In this document: positions 9,877 through 18,247 of the stretch, in pieces | How the letters are laid out: each line of letters begins with the position of its first letter | How positions within the stretch are numbered: position 1 is the stretch's first letter | DNA from: CAZNXJ01 sp964577115 | GTDB taxonomy: Bacteria > Planctomycetota > Planctomycetia > Pirellulales > Pirellulaceae | Direction of reading: 5' to 3' | NCBI GenBank assembly: GCA_964577115.1 | Contig: CAZNXJ010000012.1 | Location: forward strand, 1 to 64,000 | Length of the DNA: 64,000 bases | Notes under the pieces: generated by a model | The model's database searches: none | What the model saw: only the letters and a program-made list of their open reading frames with translations | What the model was told of the DNA's origin: nothing | Program-made: the position numbers and the translations under genes

Positions 9877-10045
9877 GCCCGCACGGAAACTCGTCCCTCG
9901 CGGATCCCCTGCTCCGCCTGCCACCGAGTCGTGTCTGGACAACAGTTGTTTGCACGATTAAATTGCCGAGACGAGGTGAACGGGCGAGCGGCTCGTGCGT
10001 TGGGCCAGCCCAGGAACGGCACGTGTGAACACGGCGAGGTACCAG

Positions 10046-11347
10046 ATGAGCCAGGCGGAGTTGTCGGAATCGGTCGACGTGGTCGTCATTGGAGGTGGTC
10101 CGGCCGGAGCAACCGCCTCGACGCTGCTCGCCCAGTACGGGCATCGCGTGCAGGTGTTCGAGCGCGAGCACTTCCCGCGCTATCACATTGGCGAGTCGCT
10201 GATTCCGGAAACCTACTGGGTGCTTGAGCGACTCAACATGCTCGACAAGATGCGCAACAGCCACTTCGTCAAGAAGTACAGCGTGCAGTTTGTCGGGCAG
10301 AGCGGCCGGTTGTCGGAGCCCTTTTATTTCTGGGACCACAAGCCGCATGAGAGTTCGCAGACCTGGCAGGTGCTGCGCAGCGAGTTCGACAAGATGATGC
10401 TCGACAATGCCCGCGAGCACGGCGCCATCGTGCACGAAGGCGCGCGCGTGATGGACGTGCTATTTGACGGTTCGCGCGCCACGGGCGTCCGCGTGCGGCT
10501 CAGCGACGGCAGCATGCGAACCGTAAATAGCCAGGTCGTGGTCGATGCGAGCGGACAGAGCTCGATGATCATGAGCAAGCTCGGGACGCGCAAGTGGGAT
10601 CCCGACCTCAAGAAAGCGGCGCTCTGGACCTATTGGGAAAATGCGAAACGCGGCGCCGGCAAGGACGATGGCGCCACGCTCGTGCTACAGACGGAAGGGA
10701 AGAAGGGCTGGTTCTGGTTTATTCCGCAGCACGACAACATCACGAGCATCGGCGTTGTGGCCGACTACGATTACTTGCTCAAAAATCGGCCGGACAAGGA
10801 CCACGAGACGATTTACATGCAGGAAGTGCAGCGGTGTCCGGGACTCATCCCGCTACTGGCCGACGCGAAGCGTGTCGCGCCGTTCCGCGTTGCCAAAGAA
10901 TACTCGTATCGTTCGACGAAGCCGGCGGGTGATGGTTGGGTGCTGATCGGGGATGCGTTCGCGTTCCTCGATCCGCTCTATTCATCCGGCGTGCTACTCG
11001 CGCTGCGTGGCGGAGCCTGTGCGGCGGATGCGATTCATGAGGGCCTGACGAAGGGCGACACGTCCGAAGCTCAATTGGGCAGCTGGACGCCAACGTTTAT
11101 CGAAGGCATGAACCGGATGCGGCGGCTGGTCTGCGAATACTACAGCGGGCTCAGCTTCGGGCGTTTCGTGCGTCGTAACCCGCATCTGAAAGGGCACATC
11201 ACGGATCTGTTGATCGGCGACTTGTTCGAGGACGACGTCGATGACGTCTGGGGGCCTCTCGACGAAATTCGCAAGGAAATGGCGGAGCAGGCTGCTGGAT
11301 CGCCGCCGCAGGGGCAGGCGGCGCCGTCTCAGCAGCCAGCGCCGTAG
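10046..11347 (+). CDS. FAD-dependent oxidoreductase, flavin halogenase-like
   Basis: The 433-residue protein starts with a Rossmann FAD-binding motif (VVVIGGGPAGATAST) followed by the FPRYHIGESLIP block typical of flavin-dependent halogenases and related monooxygenases. A WFWFIP sequence fits the halogenase WxWxIP signature, and a lysine in FVKKYSVQF sits where the catalytic lysine of phenol/pyrrole halogenases is expected. A GDAFAFLDPLYSSGV motif completes FAD binding. GAGGT six bases upstream supports the ATG at 10046. No biosynthetic cluster surrounds it, so the substrate is unknown; a geranylgeranyl-reductase-like role is the main alternative. Confidence 0.82.
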   Translation: MSQAELSESVDVVVIGGGPAGATASTLLAQYGHRVQVFEREHFPRYHIGESLIPETYWVLERLNMLDKMRNSHFVKKYSVQFVGQSGRLSEPFYFWDHKPHESSQTWQVLRSEFDKMMLDNAREHGAIVHEGARVMDVLFDGSRATGVRVRLSDGSMRTVNSQVVVDASGQSSMIMSKLGTRKWDPDLKKAALWTYWENAKRGAGKDDGATLVLQTEGKKGWFWFIPQHDNITSIGVVADYDYLLKNRPDKDHETIYMQEVQRCPGLIPLLADAKRVAPFRVAKEYSYRSTKPAGDGWVLIGDAFAFLDPLYSSGVLLALRGGACAADAIHEGLTKGDTSEAQLGSWTPTFIEGMNRMRRLVCEYYSGLSFGRFVRRNPHLKGHITDLLIGDLFEDDVDDVWGPLDEIRKEMAEQAAGSPPQGQAAPSQQPAP

Positions 11348-11501
11348 CGGCCTGACGCCGCCCGCCGGGGGCGCTCTTCGAGTAAGTCCGGCGCCGGCAA
11401 GGGGCCTGGTCCATGGACGCTGACCGACTTCACCGAGCGTCAACAACAGACTGGGAGCTGCGAAACCTGCTCGCACCCCAACCCGTGCACAGCAGAAAAA
11501 C

Positions 11502-11550
11502 AACGCCCCGGCACGGTTCAAGGGAACCGGGTGCCGGGGCGTTTTTGTTT
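11502..11550. terminator. Bidirectional rho-independent terminator
   Basis: A 13-bp perfect stem (AACGCCCCGGCAC at 11502 with its complement at 11531-11543) is followed by a T-rich tail on the plus strand and preceded by AAAAA at 11496-11500, which gives a T tail on the minus strand. It lies between two convergent genes and can serve both. Confidence 0.85.
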
Positions 11551-11569
11551 CGCGTTTGTATGTGAGTGG

Positions 11570-12421
11570 CTAGTCGAGCTGACTGCGGAGCTCGTCGGTC
11601 AGCCATTCGGTCTTCACCTGGCCCGCGTCAATGGCCGCACGGAGCTGCTTCCGACGCTCGTCATCCCGGACGAGCGCTTCGAGAGCGAGCTTGCGGTTGC
11701 CTTCGGTCAGATGCGGCAAAGCGTCGAGCAGTGCACGAGCGGCCTGCGGATCCTGGACATCGCCCGCCGCACTCACGGCACCCATCTGTAGCTCGGGGTG
11801 AGCATCCTTTGCCAGATATTTCGTGATCTGCTCGCCGTATTGCTCCCAGGTGCCCACACCGAGCATCCGCAGCGCGTCGTAACGTGTCCCGCTCGGCACT
11901 TTCGCATCCTCGGCCATTTTCGAAGCCAGTTCGAGCGCTCGCTTCCAGCGCTGCTTCTCCGCGGGCTCCTTGAGCAGTTCCGCGATGCGTTCGCGCGGCC
12001 AAACGCCCGCATGCGTCAAACCGTTGATCACACCGCCGCCCAGCACGACGGCCTGCCAATCCGTTAGCGGTTCATCCTCGGCCGGCAACGAAACCAGCAC
12101 CAGGTCGCGGAGCACCTGCTCGTTGTTCTCGCGACCGGCCGCAATCGAAATCCGCCAGATCCACGGAATCCGGCGATATTCTTCCTTGGCATCTTTCGGC
12201 AAATCTTTCGTCATTGCCGCAACGACGGCCGCCGCTTGTCCGACGTTTTCTCGCAGAACGGCTTCGCGCCGAGCGTTCTCGAGCTGATCGTCGAGCGCTT
12301 GGGCGGCGACTTCAGCCGGATCGGCGGCTAGCGACGCGGAGGGTAGGGGAAGTCCAATCGCGATCACGGCGGCGGCAATCGCGAGCGGCCGTGAAAAACG
12401 TGCCGAGTAGGCGGTCAGCAT
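11570..12421 (-). CDS. Secreted HEAT-like repeat protein
   Basis: From the ATG at 12421 (GGAGA about nine bases upstream) the product is 283 residues with a signal peptide (LAIAAAVIAIGLPLPSASLAA). The rest is predominantly helical. The C-terminal portion (RALLDALPHLTEGNRKLALEALVRDDERR and onward) resembles the HEAT-like segment found in large planctomycete secreted cytochrome-associated proteins, but the haem-binding and propeller modules of those proteins are absent. It is probably periplasmic. The gene converges with the flavoprotein at a shared terminator and is divergent from the Rrf2 regulator at 12674. Confidence 0.65.
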   Translation of the reverse strand: MLTAYSARFSRPLAIAAAVIAIGLPLPSASLAADPAEVAAQALDDQLENARREAVLRENVGQAAAVVAAMTKDLPKDAKEEYRRIPWIWRISIAAGRENNEQVLRDLVLVSLPAEDEPLTDWQAVVLGGGVINGLTHAGVWPRERIAELLKEPAEKQRWKRALELASKMAEDAKVPSGTRYDALRMLGVGTWEQYGEQITKYLAKDAHPELQMGAVSAAGDVQDPQAARALLDALPHLTEGNRKLALEALVRDDERRKQLRAAIDAGQVKTEWLTDELRSQLD

Positions 12422-12673
12422 GATGCGGTCTCCAGCAAAGAAACGTAGGTTTGGTCGAGGGTAAGAAGTGTTTGTCGCTGGATGAGTTTGCCGGTTTTGA
12501 CGCTTAACGGCAAGGTGCGGCCGCCCTAGCCGCTCTCTTGAGCTACCGTCGCACTCGGCACGCGGGTGCCTTTCCACCCACGAACGCGGAAACTACCTTG
12601 GTTCGGATTGACCTCACAACCGCGACGGGCAAAAATTGGATTGCTGCATCCATTTTTGGCGAGGCGAGAAATT

Positions 12674-13138
12674 ATGCTGTCACAGACGGTCGAGTATGCA
12701 TTGCGGGCGGTGGTGCATTTGGCGGACCATGCGCCCCGCGCACGAACGACCGAACAAATTGCGACGGTGACGAAGGTACCGAAAGCCTACCTGTCAAAAG
12801 TTCTGCAGGCGCTCGGACGCGCCGGCATTGTGCGCTCTCAGCGCGGACTGGGGGGCGGTGTCACACTGGCGTGGGACCCGAGCGAGCTGACCATTCTCGA
12901 GGTGGTCAATGCGGTCGAACCCATCCAGCGCATCCGAACATGTCCGCTGGGCCTGAGTGCTCATGGGGAAAATCTTTGTCCTCTTCACCGGCGGCTCGAC
13001 GAAGCGCTTGCCGCGATGGAAGAGGCGTTCGGTCAGACGACCGTTGCGGAAATTCTGTCGGAGCCCACCGCGAGTGCCCCGTTGTGCGATGTCATTGGTG
13101 GGCGGCCCCGAGGTTCGGCGGGGTCCGTGCGCAAATAG
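12674..13138 (+). CDS. Rrf2-family transcriptional regulator
   Basis: The 154-residue protein has the Rrf2 winged helix (MLSQTVEYALRAVVHLA, then PKAYLSKVLQALGRAGIVRSQRG), with the recognition helix followed by a glycine-rich wing (GLGGGVTLA). Rrf2 sensors often hold an Fe-S cluster on three cysteines; here I see Cys in TCPLG and NLCPLH, with a further Cys near the C-terminus (PLCDVI), so cluster binding is possible but the spacing is atypical. The ATG at 12674 has GAGGCGAGAA upstream. Its targets may include the divergent secreted protein at 11570-12421. Confidence 0.85.
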   Translation: MLSQTVEYALRAVVHLADHAPRARTTEQIATVTKVPKAYLSKVLQALGRAGIVRSQRGLGGGVTLAWDPSELTILEVVNAVEPIQRIRTCPLGLSAHGENLCPLHRRLDEALAAMEEAFGQTTVAEILSEPTASAPLCDVIGGRPRGSAGSVRK

Positions 13139-13148
13139 CGCGGACGAT

Positions 13149-14042
13149 TCAAGCTCGCTTGAGCGCAAACACGCGCACGCTCGCGGCATAGTCGTTGATG
13201 TTGTAGCGCTTCAGCAATTCGGCGAGACGCTGATGGAGCGCGGCATCGGTAGCGGACGAATCGGGGCAGCAGGTCGACGTTGGATCGGCGATCGGAAGTC
13301 CGGTGTCGGCAGGCGGCGCGCAGCAACCGAGCTGACCTGGGACCAACGCATACGCGTTCAGGTCCGCGCCGGTATCGACGACATCGACATCGTGGAAGCC
13401 CGCCGCCTGGAGCTCGCGGCGGTACGTTTCGATCGGGATCGCTCCGGCAATGCAGCCGACGTACGCCAGCAGGTCGTCGGTCAATTCGGGCGGCAGTGGT
13501 TGCTTGAGCGCAATATCGCTTACGGCGAGCCGGCCGCCTGGTTTCAGCACCCGCGCGATTTCTCGGAAAACGGCCGGCTTGTCGGGAGCCAGGTTGATGA
13601 CGCAGTTGCTGATCACGCAATCAACCGTCGCGTCGGGTAGCGGCAGGTGGTCGATCGTCGCCTGATAAAACTCGACGTTTTCGTATGGCCGTCCATCGGG
13701 TCCACGTTCGGCGTTGCGCCGAGCGAGCGTCAGCATTTCCTCGGTCATGTCGATGCCGATCGCCCGCCCTTCCGGGCCAACGCGACGAGCGGCGAGGAAC
13801 ACGTCGAGCCCGCCGCCACACCCGAGGTCGACGACGACTTCCCCGGGTTGCAGGCTCGCGAACGCCGTCGGATTGCCGCATGAGACGCCGAGATTTGCAC
13901 CTTCCGGTACCGCTTGGAGCTGTTCTTCCGAGTAGCCAAAGGCCGCGGCAACCGCGCGTGCTCCTTCCAATTCGGCCGACAAACTTCGCGCGGCGAGTGC
14001 TCCGTATTGCTGCCGCACTGCGTCGTGTCTTGCATCCGACAT
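13149..14042 (-). CDS. arsM: Arsenite methyltransferase-like SAM enzyme
   Basis: The 297-residue protein has a class I SAM-binding core (VVDLGCGGGLDVFLAARRVG, then IGIDMTEEML) and three cysteines placed like those of ArsM: Cys55 in VSCGNP, Cys147 in ISNCVIN and Cys197 in YVGCIAGA. ArsM methylates As(III), producing methylated and volatile arsenicals. A Cys-rich stretch near residue 240-265 (LGCCAPP, STCCPD) is a common extra in these proteins and may bind the metalloid. The gene converges with the Rrf2 regulator with a 10-base gap. No other ars gene is nearby. The symbol is by motif match. Confidence 0.85.
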   Translation of the reverse strand: MSDARHDAVRQQYGALAARSLSAELEGARAVAAAFGYSEEQLQAVPEGANLGVSCGNPTAFASLQPGEVVVDLGCGGGLDVFLAARRVGPEGRAIGIDMTEEMLTLARRNAERGPDGRPYENVEFYQATIDHLPLPDATVDCVISNCVINLAPDKPAVFREIARVLKPGGRLAVSDIALKQPLPPELTDDLLAYVGCIAGAIPIETYRRELQAAGFHDVDVVDTGADLNAYALVPGQLGCCAPPADTGLPIADPTSTCCPDSSATDAALHQRLAELLKRYNINDYAASVRVFALKRA

Positions 14043-14078
14043 GGCGAACTCTGCCGCTTCGTGAAAGTCGACTTGGGT

Positions 14079-15050
14079 TTATCCGTTGCTGGTTTCCGCC
14101 TGGACGGGCGTTTCCAAACGCCCGATCTGTTCGATCTCGGCGACCATGAAGTCACCCGGCTTCAGAAACTTGCCCTTGGCGTGTCCGACGCCCGAAGGCG
14201 TGCCGGTGGAAATGATATCACCCGGTTCGAGCGTCACGAAGGACGAGATGAACTCAATCACGGCGGCGACAGGAAAGATCTGCTGTGCGGTCGAGGCCTG
14301 CTGCTGAACTTCGTTATTGACGCGCAGCTCCATGCGTAGATTCTGCGGGTCCGCGATCGCGTCGGCCGACGTCACGCAGGGCCCGCAGGGGCAGAAGCTG
14401 TCGTGCCATTTTCCGTGCAGCCAGTCGAAGAATACATCCCGCTCGCGCGTCTTGCGCTGCGGGTTCGGCTGGAACTTCCGGTTTGAAATATCGTTGATGA
14501 TTGTGTAGCCGGCGACGTACTGCAGGGCCTCCGATTCGCTCACCCCTTTCGCTCGGCGGCCGATAATCACGGCCAACTCGAGTTCCCAGTCGATATGCGA
14601 TGGCGAGATGGCGGGAATGGTGATCGGCTTGCGAGCGGCGGTGAGCGTCGTGGTGGGCGGCTTCATAAAGACGTACGGAAATGTCTCGGCACGTTCCGCC
14701 GCGATTCCTCCACCTTCCTCGATGTGCGCGGCATAGTTGCCGGCGAGCAGGAAAAGCTTGTTGGGGTGCGGGATCGGGACCAGGATCTCGACCTGGTCGA
14801 GCGGAAGGCGCGCGTTGTCGGCGAGCTGGTCGGCGTGGTCGCGGAGCCAGTCTGCCAGTTGGCGCGCGGCCGCGGCGCCCGGTCCATCCGGAGGGAGATA
14901 GTCGAGCAAATCGCGGCTGTCCGGCAGCGTCAGCGCACCGGATTCGGCGCGGGCCCACGCGTCAGCGGCGGCGCCAATCGGCACCACGTACTGCTCGTCA
15001 TACAGCGCCACTTCGACTCGGTTGTCATGAAGGATACGGCAAAGTCGCAC
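14079..15050 (-). CDS. Fumarylacetoacetate hydrolase family protein
   Basis: Using the GTG at 15050 (VRLCRILHDN) the product is 323 residues, the usual length for this family; the upstream in-frame extension is Arg/Pro-rich and not family-like. It carries FAH-fold features: LAGNYAAHIEE, the IDWELELAVIIGR metal-ligand region, VAGYTIINDISNR and the C-terminal ISTGTPSGVGHAKG block. Members cleave or hydrate beta-diketones or oxaloacetate-like acids with Mg2+; the substrate here is not determined. It is 36 bases downstream of the arsM-like gene start on the same strand order and divergent from the cyclotransferase-like gene. Confidence 0.85.
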   Translation of the reverse strand: MRLCRILHDNRVEVALYDEQYVVPIGAAADAWARAESGALTLPDSRDLLDYLPPDGPGAAAARQLADWLRDHADQLADNARLPLDQVEILVPIPHPNKLFLLAGNYAAHIEEGGGIAAERAETFPYVFMKPPTTTLTAARKPITIPAISPSHIDWELELAVIIGRRAKGVSESEALQYVAGYTIINDISNRKFQPNPQRKTRERDVFFDWLHGKWHDSFCPCGPCVTSADAIADPQNLRMELRVNNEVQQQASTAQQIFPVAAVIEFISSFVTLEPGDIISTGTPSGVGHAKGKFLKPGDFMVAEIEQIGRLETPVQAETSNG

Positions 15051-15307
15051 GAGTATCGGCCCCGAATTCGAAACAGGTTCGTTTAGTGTTTGCGGTTTGG
15101 ACGTCGCCGGACGGTTGTGCGCCGGTGGCCGCAATCTACACCCTTCGCGTGTCTGATCGCAATCGGATCCACAGTTCGTCCTGCCGCGCACTCGACGGTG
15201 ATTGCTCGCATCCAGCGTACCAGTGTTATTGACGCTGGACAGATACCGTGTGAGACACCATAAATTACGCGTGGTTTTGCCAACCGATTGCCTCCCTATC
15301 GCTGTCG

Positions 15308-15970
15308 ATGCGCGGCGCACCTCCGATGGACCGCCAAGATCCTGCCGAACAAGATTTCGAGAAGGTTGCCGATTGGTCCGAGGCCTACCTCGAGCAGCAG
15401 TATTCTCGCGATGTGGGGCAAACTTTCGGGCGACTAGTCCGCCAACTAGCTCGCATTGCCACCGCCCCGCGCGATGGAGTCGATCGCTTCGATTGGTTGA
15501 AGGAGCAGGAAGTGCGAATCCTCGAGCATCTGCGAACGCTGGCGTTGGCCATCGCGGACGGCGACGACGAACGTCGCTCGCGAGCTGGACAAGCCGCCAC
15601 GGTTAAACTACGGGACCGGCAGCGGTTGTTCGTGTACGGGACGCTGAAGCGCGGCCATAGCCGGTCAGTGGCGCTGGCCGGCGAGCGATTCATTGGCCAT
15701 GCCGTGACGGCGCCTCGCTACCGTTTGTTTGATTGCGGCGGTTATCCGGCATTGGTCGAAGTGCTGAACGGCCAGAGTATCGAGGGCGAACTGTGGGAAG
15801 TGGACACCGCGTGCCTGACTCGGCTGGACGATATCGAAGGCGTCGCGCTGAACCTGTATGTTCGCCGGCCGATTCTGCTCGCGGATCCCTACTCGAACGA
15901 TTACGTGGAATCGTACTTCTATCAGCGCAGCGTGCTCGGACTGCGTGATTGCGGCTGCCGCTGGCCGTAG
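15308..15970 (+). CDS. Gamma-glutamylcyclotransferase-like protein with helical N-terminus
   Basis: The 220-residue protein ends in an AIG2/GGCT-like domain (about residues 105-215) with the signature FVYGTLKRGHSRS, the GGYPALVE strand and IEGELWEVD, where the acidic residue acts in cyclisation. Enzymes of this group release 5-oxoproline from gamma-glutamyl compounds. The first 100 residues are a charged helical extension not usual for the family. An ATG at 15326 (MDRQDPAEQ) is an alternative start. Substrate is not determined. Confidence 0.75.
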   Translation: MRGAPPMDRQDPAEQDFEKVADWSEAYLEQQYSRDVGQTFGRLVRQLARIATAPRDGVDRFDWLKEQEVRILEHLRTLALAIADGDDERRSRAGQAATVKLRDRQRLFVYGTLKRGHSRSVALAGERFIGHAVTAPRYRLFDCGGYPALVEVLNGQSIEGELWEVDTACLTRLDDIEGVALNLYVRRPILLADPYSNDYVESYFYQRSVLGLRDCGCRWP

Positions 15971-16115
15971 TGCGTGTCGTCACGTTGTTGACGGCGAAGC
16001 CCGACGACGATGCAACGCGAAGGCCCTCGCGCGTTCCCGAGCGCTCAGGGCCAAGGCAGCGCGCGTCAACAAGTCGTTCCATGGCCTTTCTCGCGATCCA
16101 CGTGGTGAACGGCAC

Positions 16116-16988
16116 TCAGTCGCCGCTCGGAACCTGACGTTCGTGATTGTCTTTGGGCCGTGTGATCACGTCGTACATTTCGGGGCGCCGGTCGGCGAAG
16201 CGCCAAATCTCGTGCTTCTTCGGGACCCGTACGAGGTGCTTATCGCGCGCTCGATCGAGATCTAATTCCGCTACCAACAGTTGTTCGCTCTCCGATCCTG
16301 CTTCGGCGATGGTATGACCAATCGGATCGCAGATGCGGCTGCTGCCAATGAATTGAAAGCCGCGCTCGGTGCCCACGCGGTTGACGGCCATATAGTAAAT
16401 ATTGTTCTCCAGCGCACGTGCATTACTAATGTAAGCGGCCGTGCACTCCGCTCCGGGCGGCCAATTCGTCGGCAGGACGACGAGGTCGGCGCCGAGCAGC
16501 GCCATGACGCGCGCCGATTCGGGGAACGCGCCGTCGTAGCAGATGTTCATTCCGACGCGCGCTTCACCGGCTTCGTGTACGGCGAACGGTTGGTCGCCAT
16601 ACGTCGTGAAGCGGTCGATGCCGAGGTACGGCAGGTGAATCTTGCGGTAGCTGCCGACGACACCCTGTGGGCCAACCAGGACACAGGCATTGAACAGACG
16701 CTCGCCGTCGCGTTCGAGCATCCCGAAGATGACGTGGCAGCCGTGGACCTGGCATACCTCACGCGCCATTCGCTGAGTGCTCGGACCGGGAATGGGTTCA
16801 GCGAATGGCAGCGCTTCTTCGAGCGACTCGAAGCAGTAGCCTGTCAGCGCGCATTCGGGGAAGACGACCAGCTGCGCGCCTTCGCGCACGGCTCGCTCGG
16901 TGTACTCAGCCATGCGCCGAAAGTTGGATTCCTTGTCGGCAAAGGCGATATCGATCTGCGCGCCAGCGACGGTATAGGGAGTAGCCAT
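16116..16988 (-). CDS. Carbon-nitrogen hydrolase (nitrilase superfamily)
   Basis: The 290-residue protein has the complete nitrilase-superfamily triad: Glu45 in VVFPECALTGY, Lys116 in YRKIHLPYLG and Cys150 in MNICYDGAFPES. The family hydrolyses non-peptide C-N bonds in amides or N-carbamoyl compounds via a thioester intermediate. Length and sequence fit a free-standing amidase; the specific substrate cannot be read from the sequence. AAGGTG upstream supports the ATG at 16988. The SDR gene at 17067 is on the same strand 78 bases upstream, so the two may be co-transcribed. Confidence 0.88.
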   Translation of the reverse strand: MATPYTVAGAQIDIAFADKESNFRRMAEYTERAVREGAQLVVFPECALTGYCFESLEEALPFAEPIPGPSTQRMAREVCQVHGCHVIFGMLERDGERLFNACVLVGPQGVVGSYRKIHLPYLGIDRFTTYGDQPFAVHEAGEARVGMNICYDGAFPESARVMALLGADLVVLPTNWPPGAECTAAYISNARALENNIYYMAVNRVGTERGFQFIGSSRICDPIGHTIAEAGSESEQLLVAELDLDRARDKHLVRVPKKHEIWRFADRRPEMYDVITRPKDNHERQVPSGD

Positions 16989-17066
16989 CGGTGCACCTTC
17001 ATGGAAGGAACGATTTCCGGATAGAGGTTTGGCAGACGACCGACCGGGATAACGGCGGCGTGCCCT

Positions 17067-17846
17067 CTACCAAAGTGTATAGCCCCCATCAATGACGAGC
17101 GCCGCTCCGGTCATATAGCGCGAGGCGTCGCTGGCCAGGTATACAGCCAGTGGGCCAAGGTCTTCGGGCTGGCCAAAATCGCCCATGGGAACCTGCGCTT
17201 TGAACGTTTCGATGACGTCGGGGTTTTCGCGCGCCCAGCGCTGATTCGCCTCGGTCATGAACCCTCCTGGGCAGATGGCATTGACGGTGACGCCGTGCGG
17301 GGCCCAATCGGCGGCGGTGGCGCGAGTGAACTGAAGCAGTGCGGCTTTCGCCGTTTCGTAATGCCGGCCCGCGATACAGCGCCCCACGACGAAGCTGTTG
17401 ATCGAGGCGATGTTGATGATGCGTCCCCAACGCCGCTCGAGCATCGGGGCGGCGAGAATCTTCGTGCAGAGAAAAGCGCTGGTCAGATTCAAATCGATCA
17501 ATTGCTGCCAGGTCTCCAGCGTCATCTCGGTCGTCGGTATGTTTTGGCGCCGGCCACCCACGTTGTTGATGAGGATGTCGATCGGTCCGTGGTTGGCGAG
17601 TACTTCGGCGCAAATACGCTCGCACTCGGCGGGAGCGCCGACGTCCCCGACGATGGTCTCGGCCCGGCGGCCGCGAGCTACGATGTCGGCTGCCGTTTGC
17701 TGGAGGCTGGCCGCATCGCGGCCGACGAGCACCACATCGGCGCCCGCTTCGGCCAGAGCGAGCGCCATCTCGCGCCCGAGACCTCGGCTGCCACCCGTAA
17801 TAAACAGCCGCTTTCCATCCAGTCGAAATCGATCGAGGACTGCCAT
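17067..17846 (-). CDS. SDR-family oxidoreductase
   Basis: From the ATG at 17846 (AGGGA nine bases upstream; a GTG at 17861 is also possible) the protein is 259 residues. It has the classical short-chain dehydrogenase features: TGGSRGLG cofactor loop (17-24), NNVGG, Asn120, Ser148, and YETAK with Tyr163 and Lys167, plus the C-terminal GAALVIDGGYT. It resembles gluconate 5-dehydrogenase or 3-oxoacyl reductase types, but the substrate is uncertain. It precedes the nitrilase-family gene and may form a two-gene operon with it. Confidence 0.9.
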   Translation of the reverse strand: MAVLDRFRLDGKRLFITGGSRGLGREMALALAEAGADVVLVGRDAASLQQTAADIVARGRRAETIVGDVGAPAECERICAEVLANHGPIDILINNVGGRRQNIPTTEMTLETWQQLIDLNLTSAFLCTKILAAPMLERRWGRIINIASINSFVVGRCIAGRHYETAKAALLQFTRATAADWAPHGVTVNAICPGGFMTEANQRWARENPDVIETFKAQVPMGDFGQPEDLGPLAVYLASDASRYMTGAALVIDGGYTLW

Positions 17847-18033
17847 CGCATCGTCCCTCACATAAAAGTCAAGAATTTGCCGCTACGAGTGTAACGCTTC
17901 GCAGCCGCGGAAGGATTCAGGATTTCGGCGTTCAAGAAGAAGGTCTCGAGGAGTCACCATTCACGAATTTCCCAGCGCAAACCCCAACAGTCGCTTCCCC
18001 TTACCCACGAAACCACAAACACTCCCCCCGACC

Positions 18034-18089
18034 CCTGCCTCCTGCCCCCTGCCCCCTGACCGCTGACCGCTGACAGCTGACAGCTAAAC
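18034..18089. repeat. Heptamer tandem repeat drifting in sequence
   Basis: Eight 7-base units run head to tail: CCTGCCT, CCTGCCC twice, CCTGACC, GCTGACC, GCTGACA twice and GCTAAAC. Each unit differs from the next by very few bases, giving a gradual drift. It lies in the 401-base gap between the SDR gene and the beta-helix gene, which otherwise shows no gene. It makes spurious open frames rich in QLSAVSGQ-type sequence. Confidence 0.9.
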
Positions 18090-18247
18090 CCCAAACCCCC
18101 GCTCGGCCGCCATATTCTGCTTGACGCGGCGCGGCAGGTTCGGCAAAATCCGGCCCGCAAGGGGCTTGGTGCGATGCGCCGGGCGGGGGCCGCGCACAGG
18201 GCGCGGGTGGCTGGTCTTTGGTGAGCTTTTGCCAGAAGGTGCAGCGA

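Noticed and set aside
8473..9942. A 489-codon open frame on the minus strand opposite the HD-GYP gene
   Set aside because: It is antisense to an unambiguous receiver-HD-GYP gene, has no recognisable domain and arises from codon bias in GC-rich DNA.
17954..18160. A 68-codon minus-strand frame rich in QLSAVSGQ
   Set aside because: It is a translation of the heptamer repeat and has no ribosome-binding site or homology signature.
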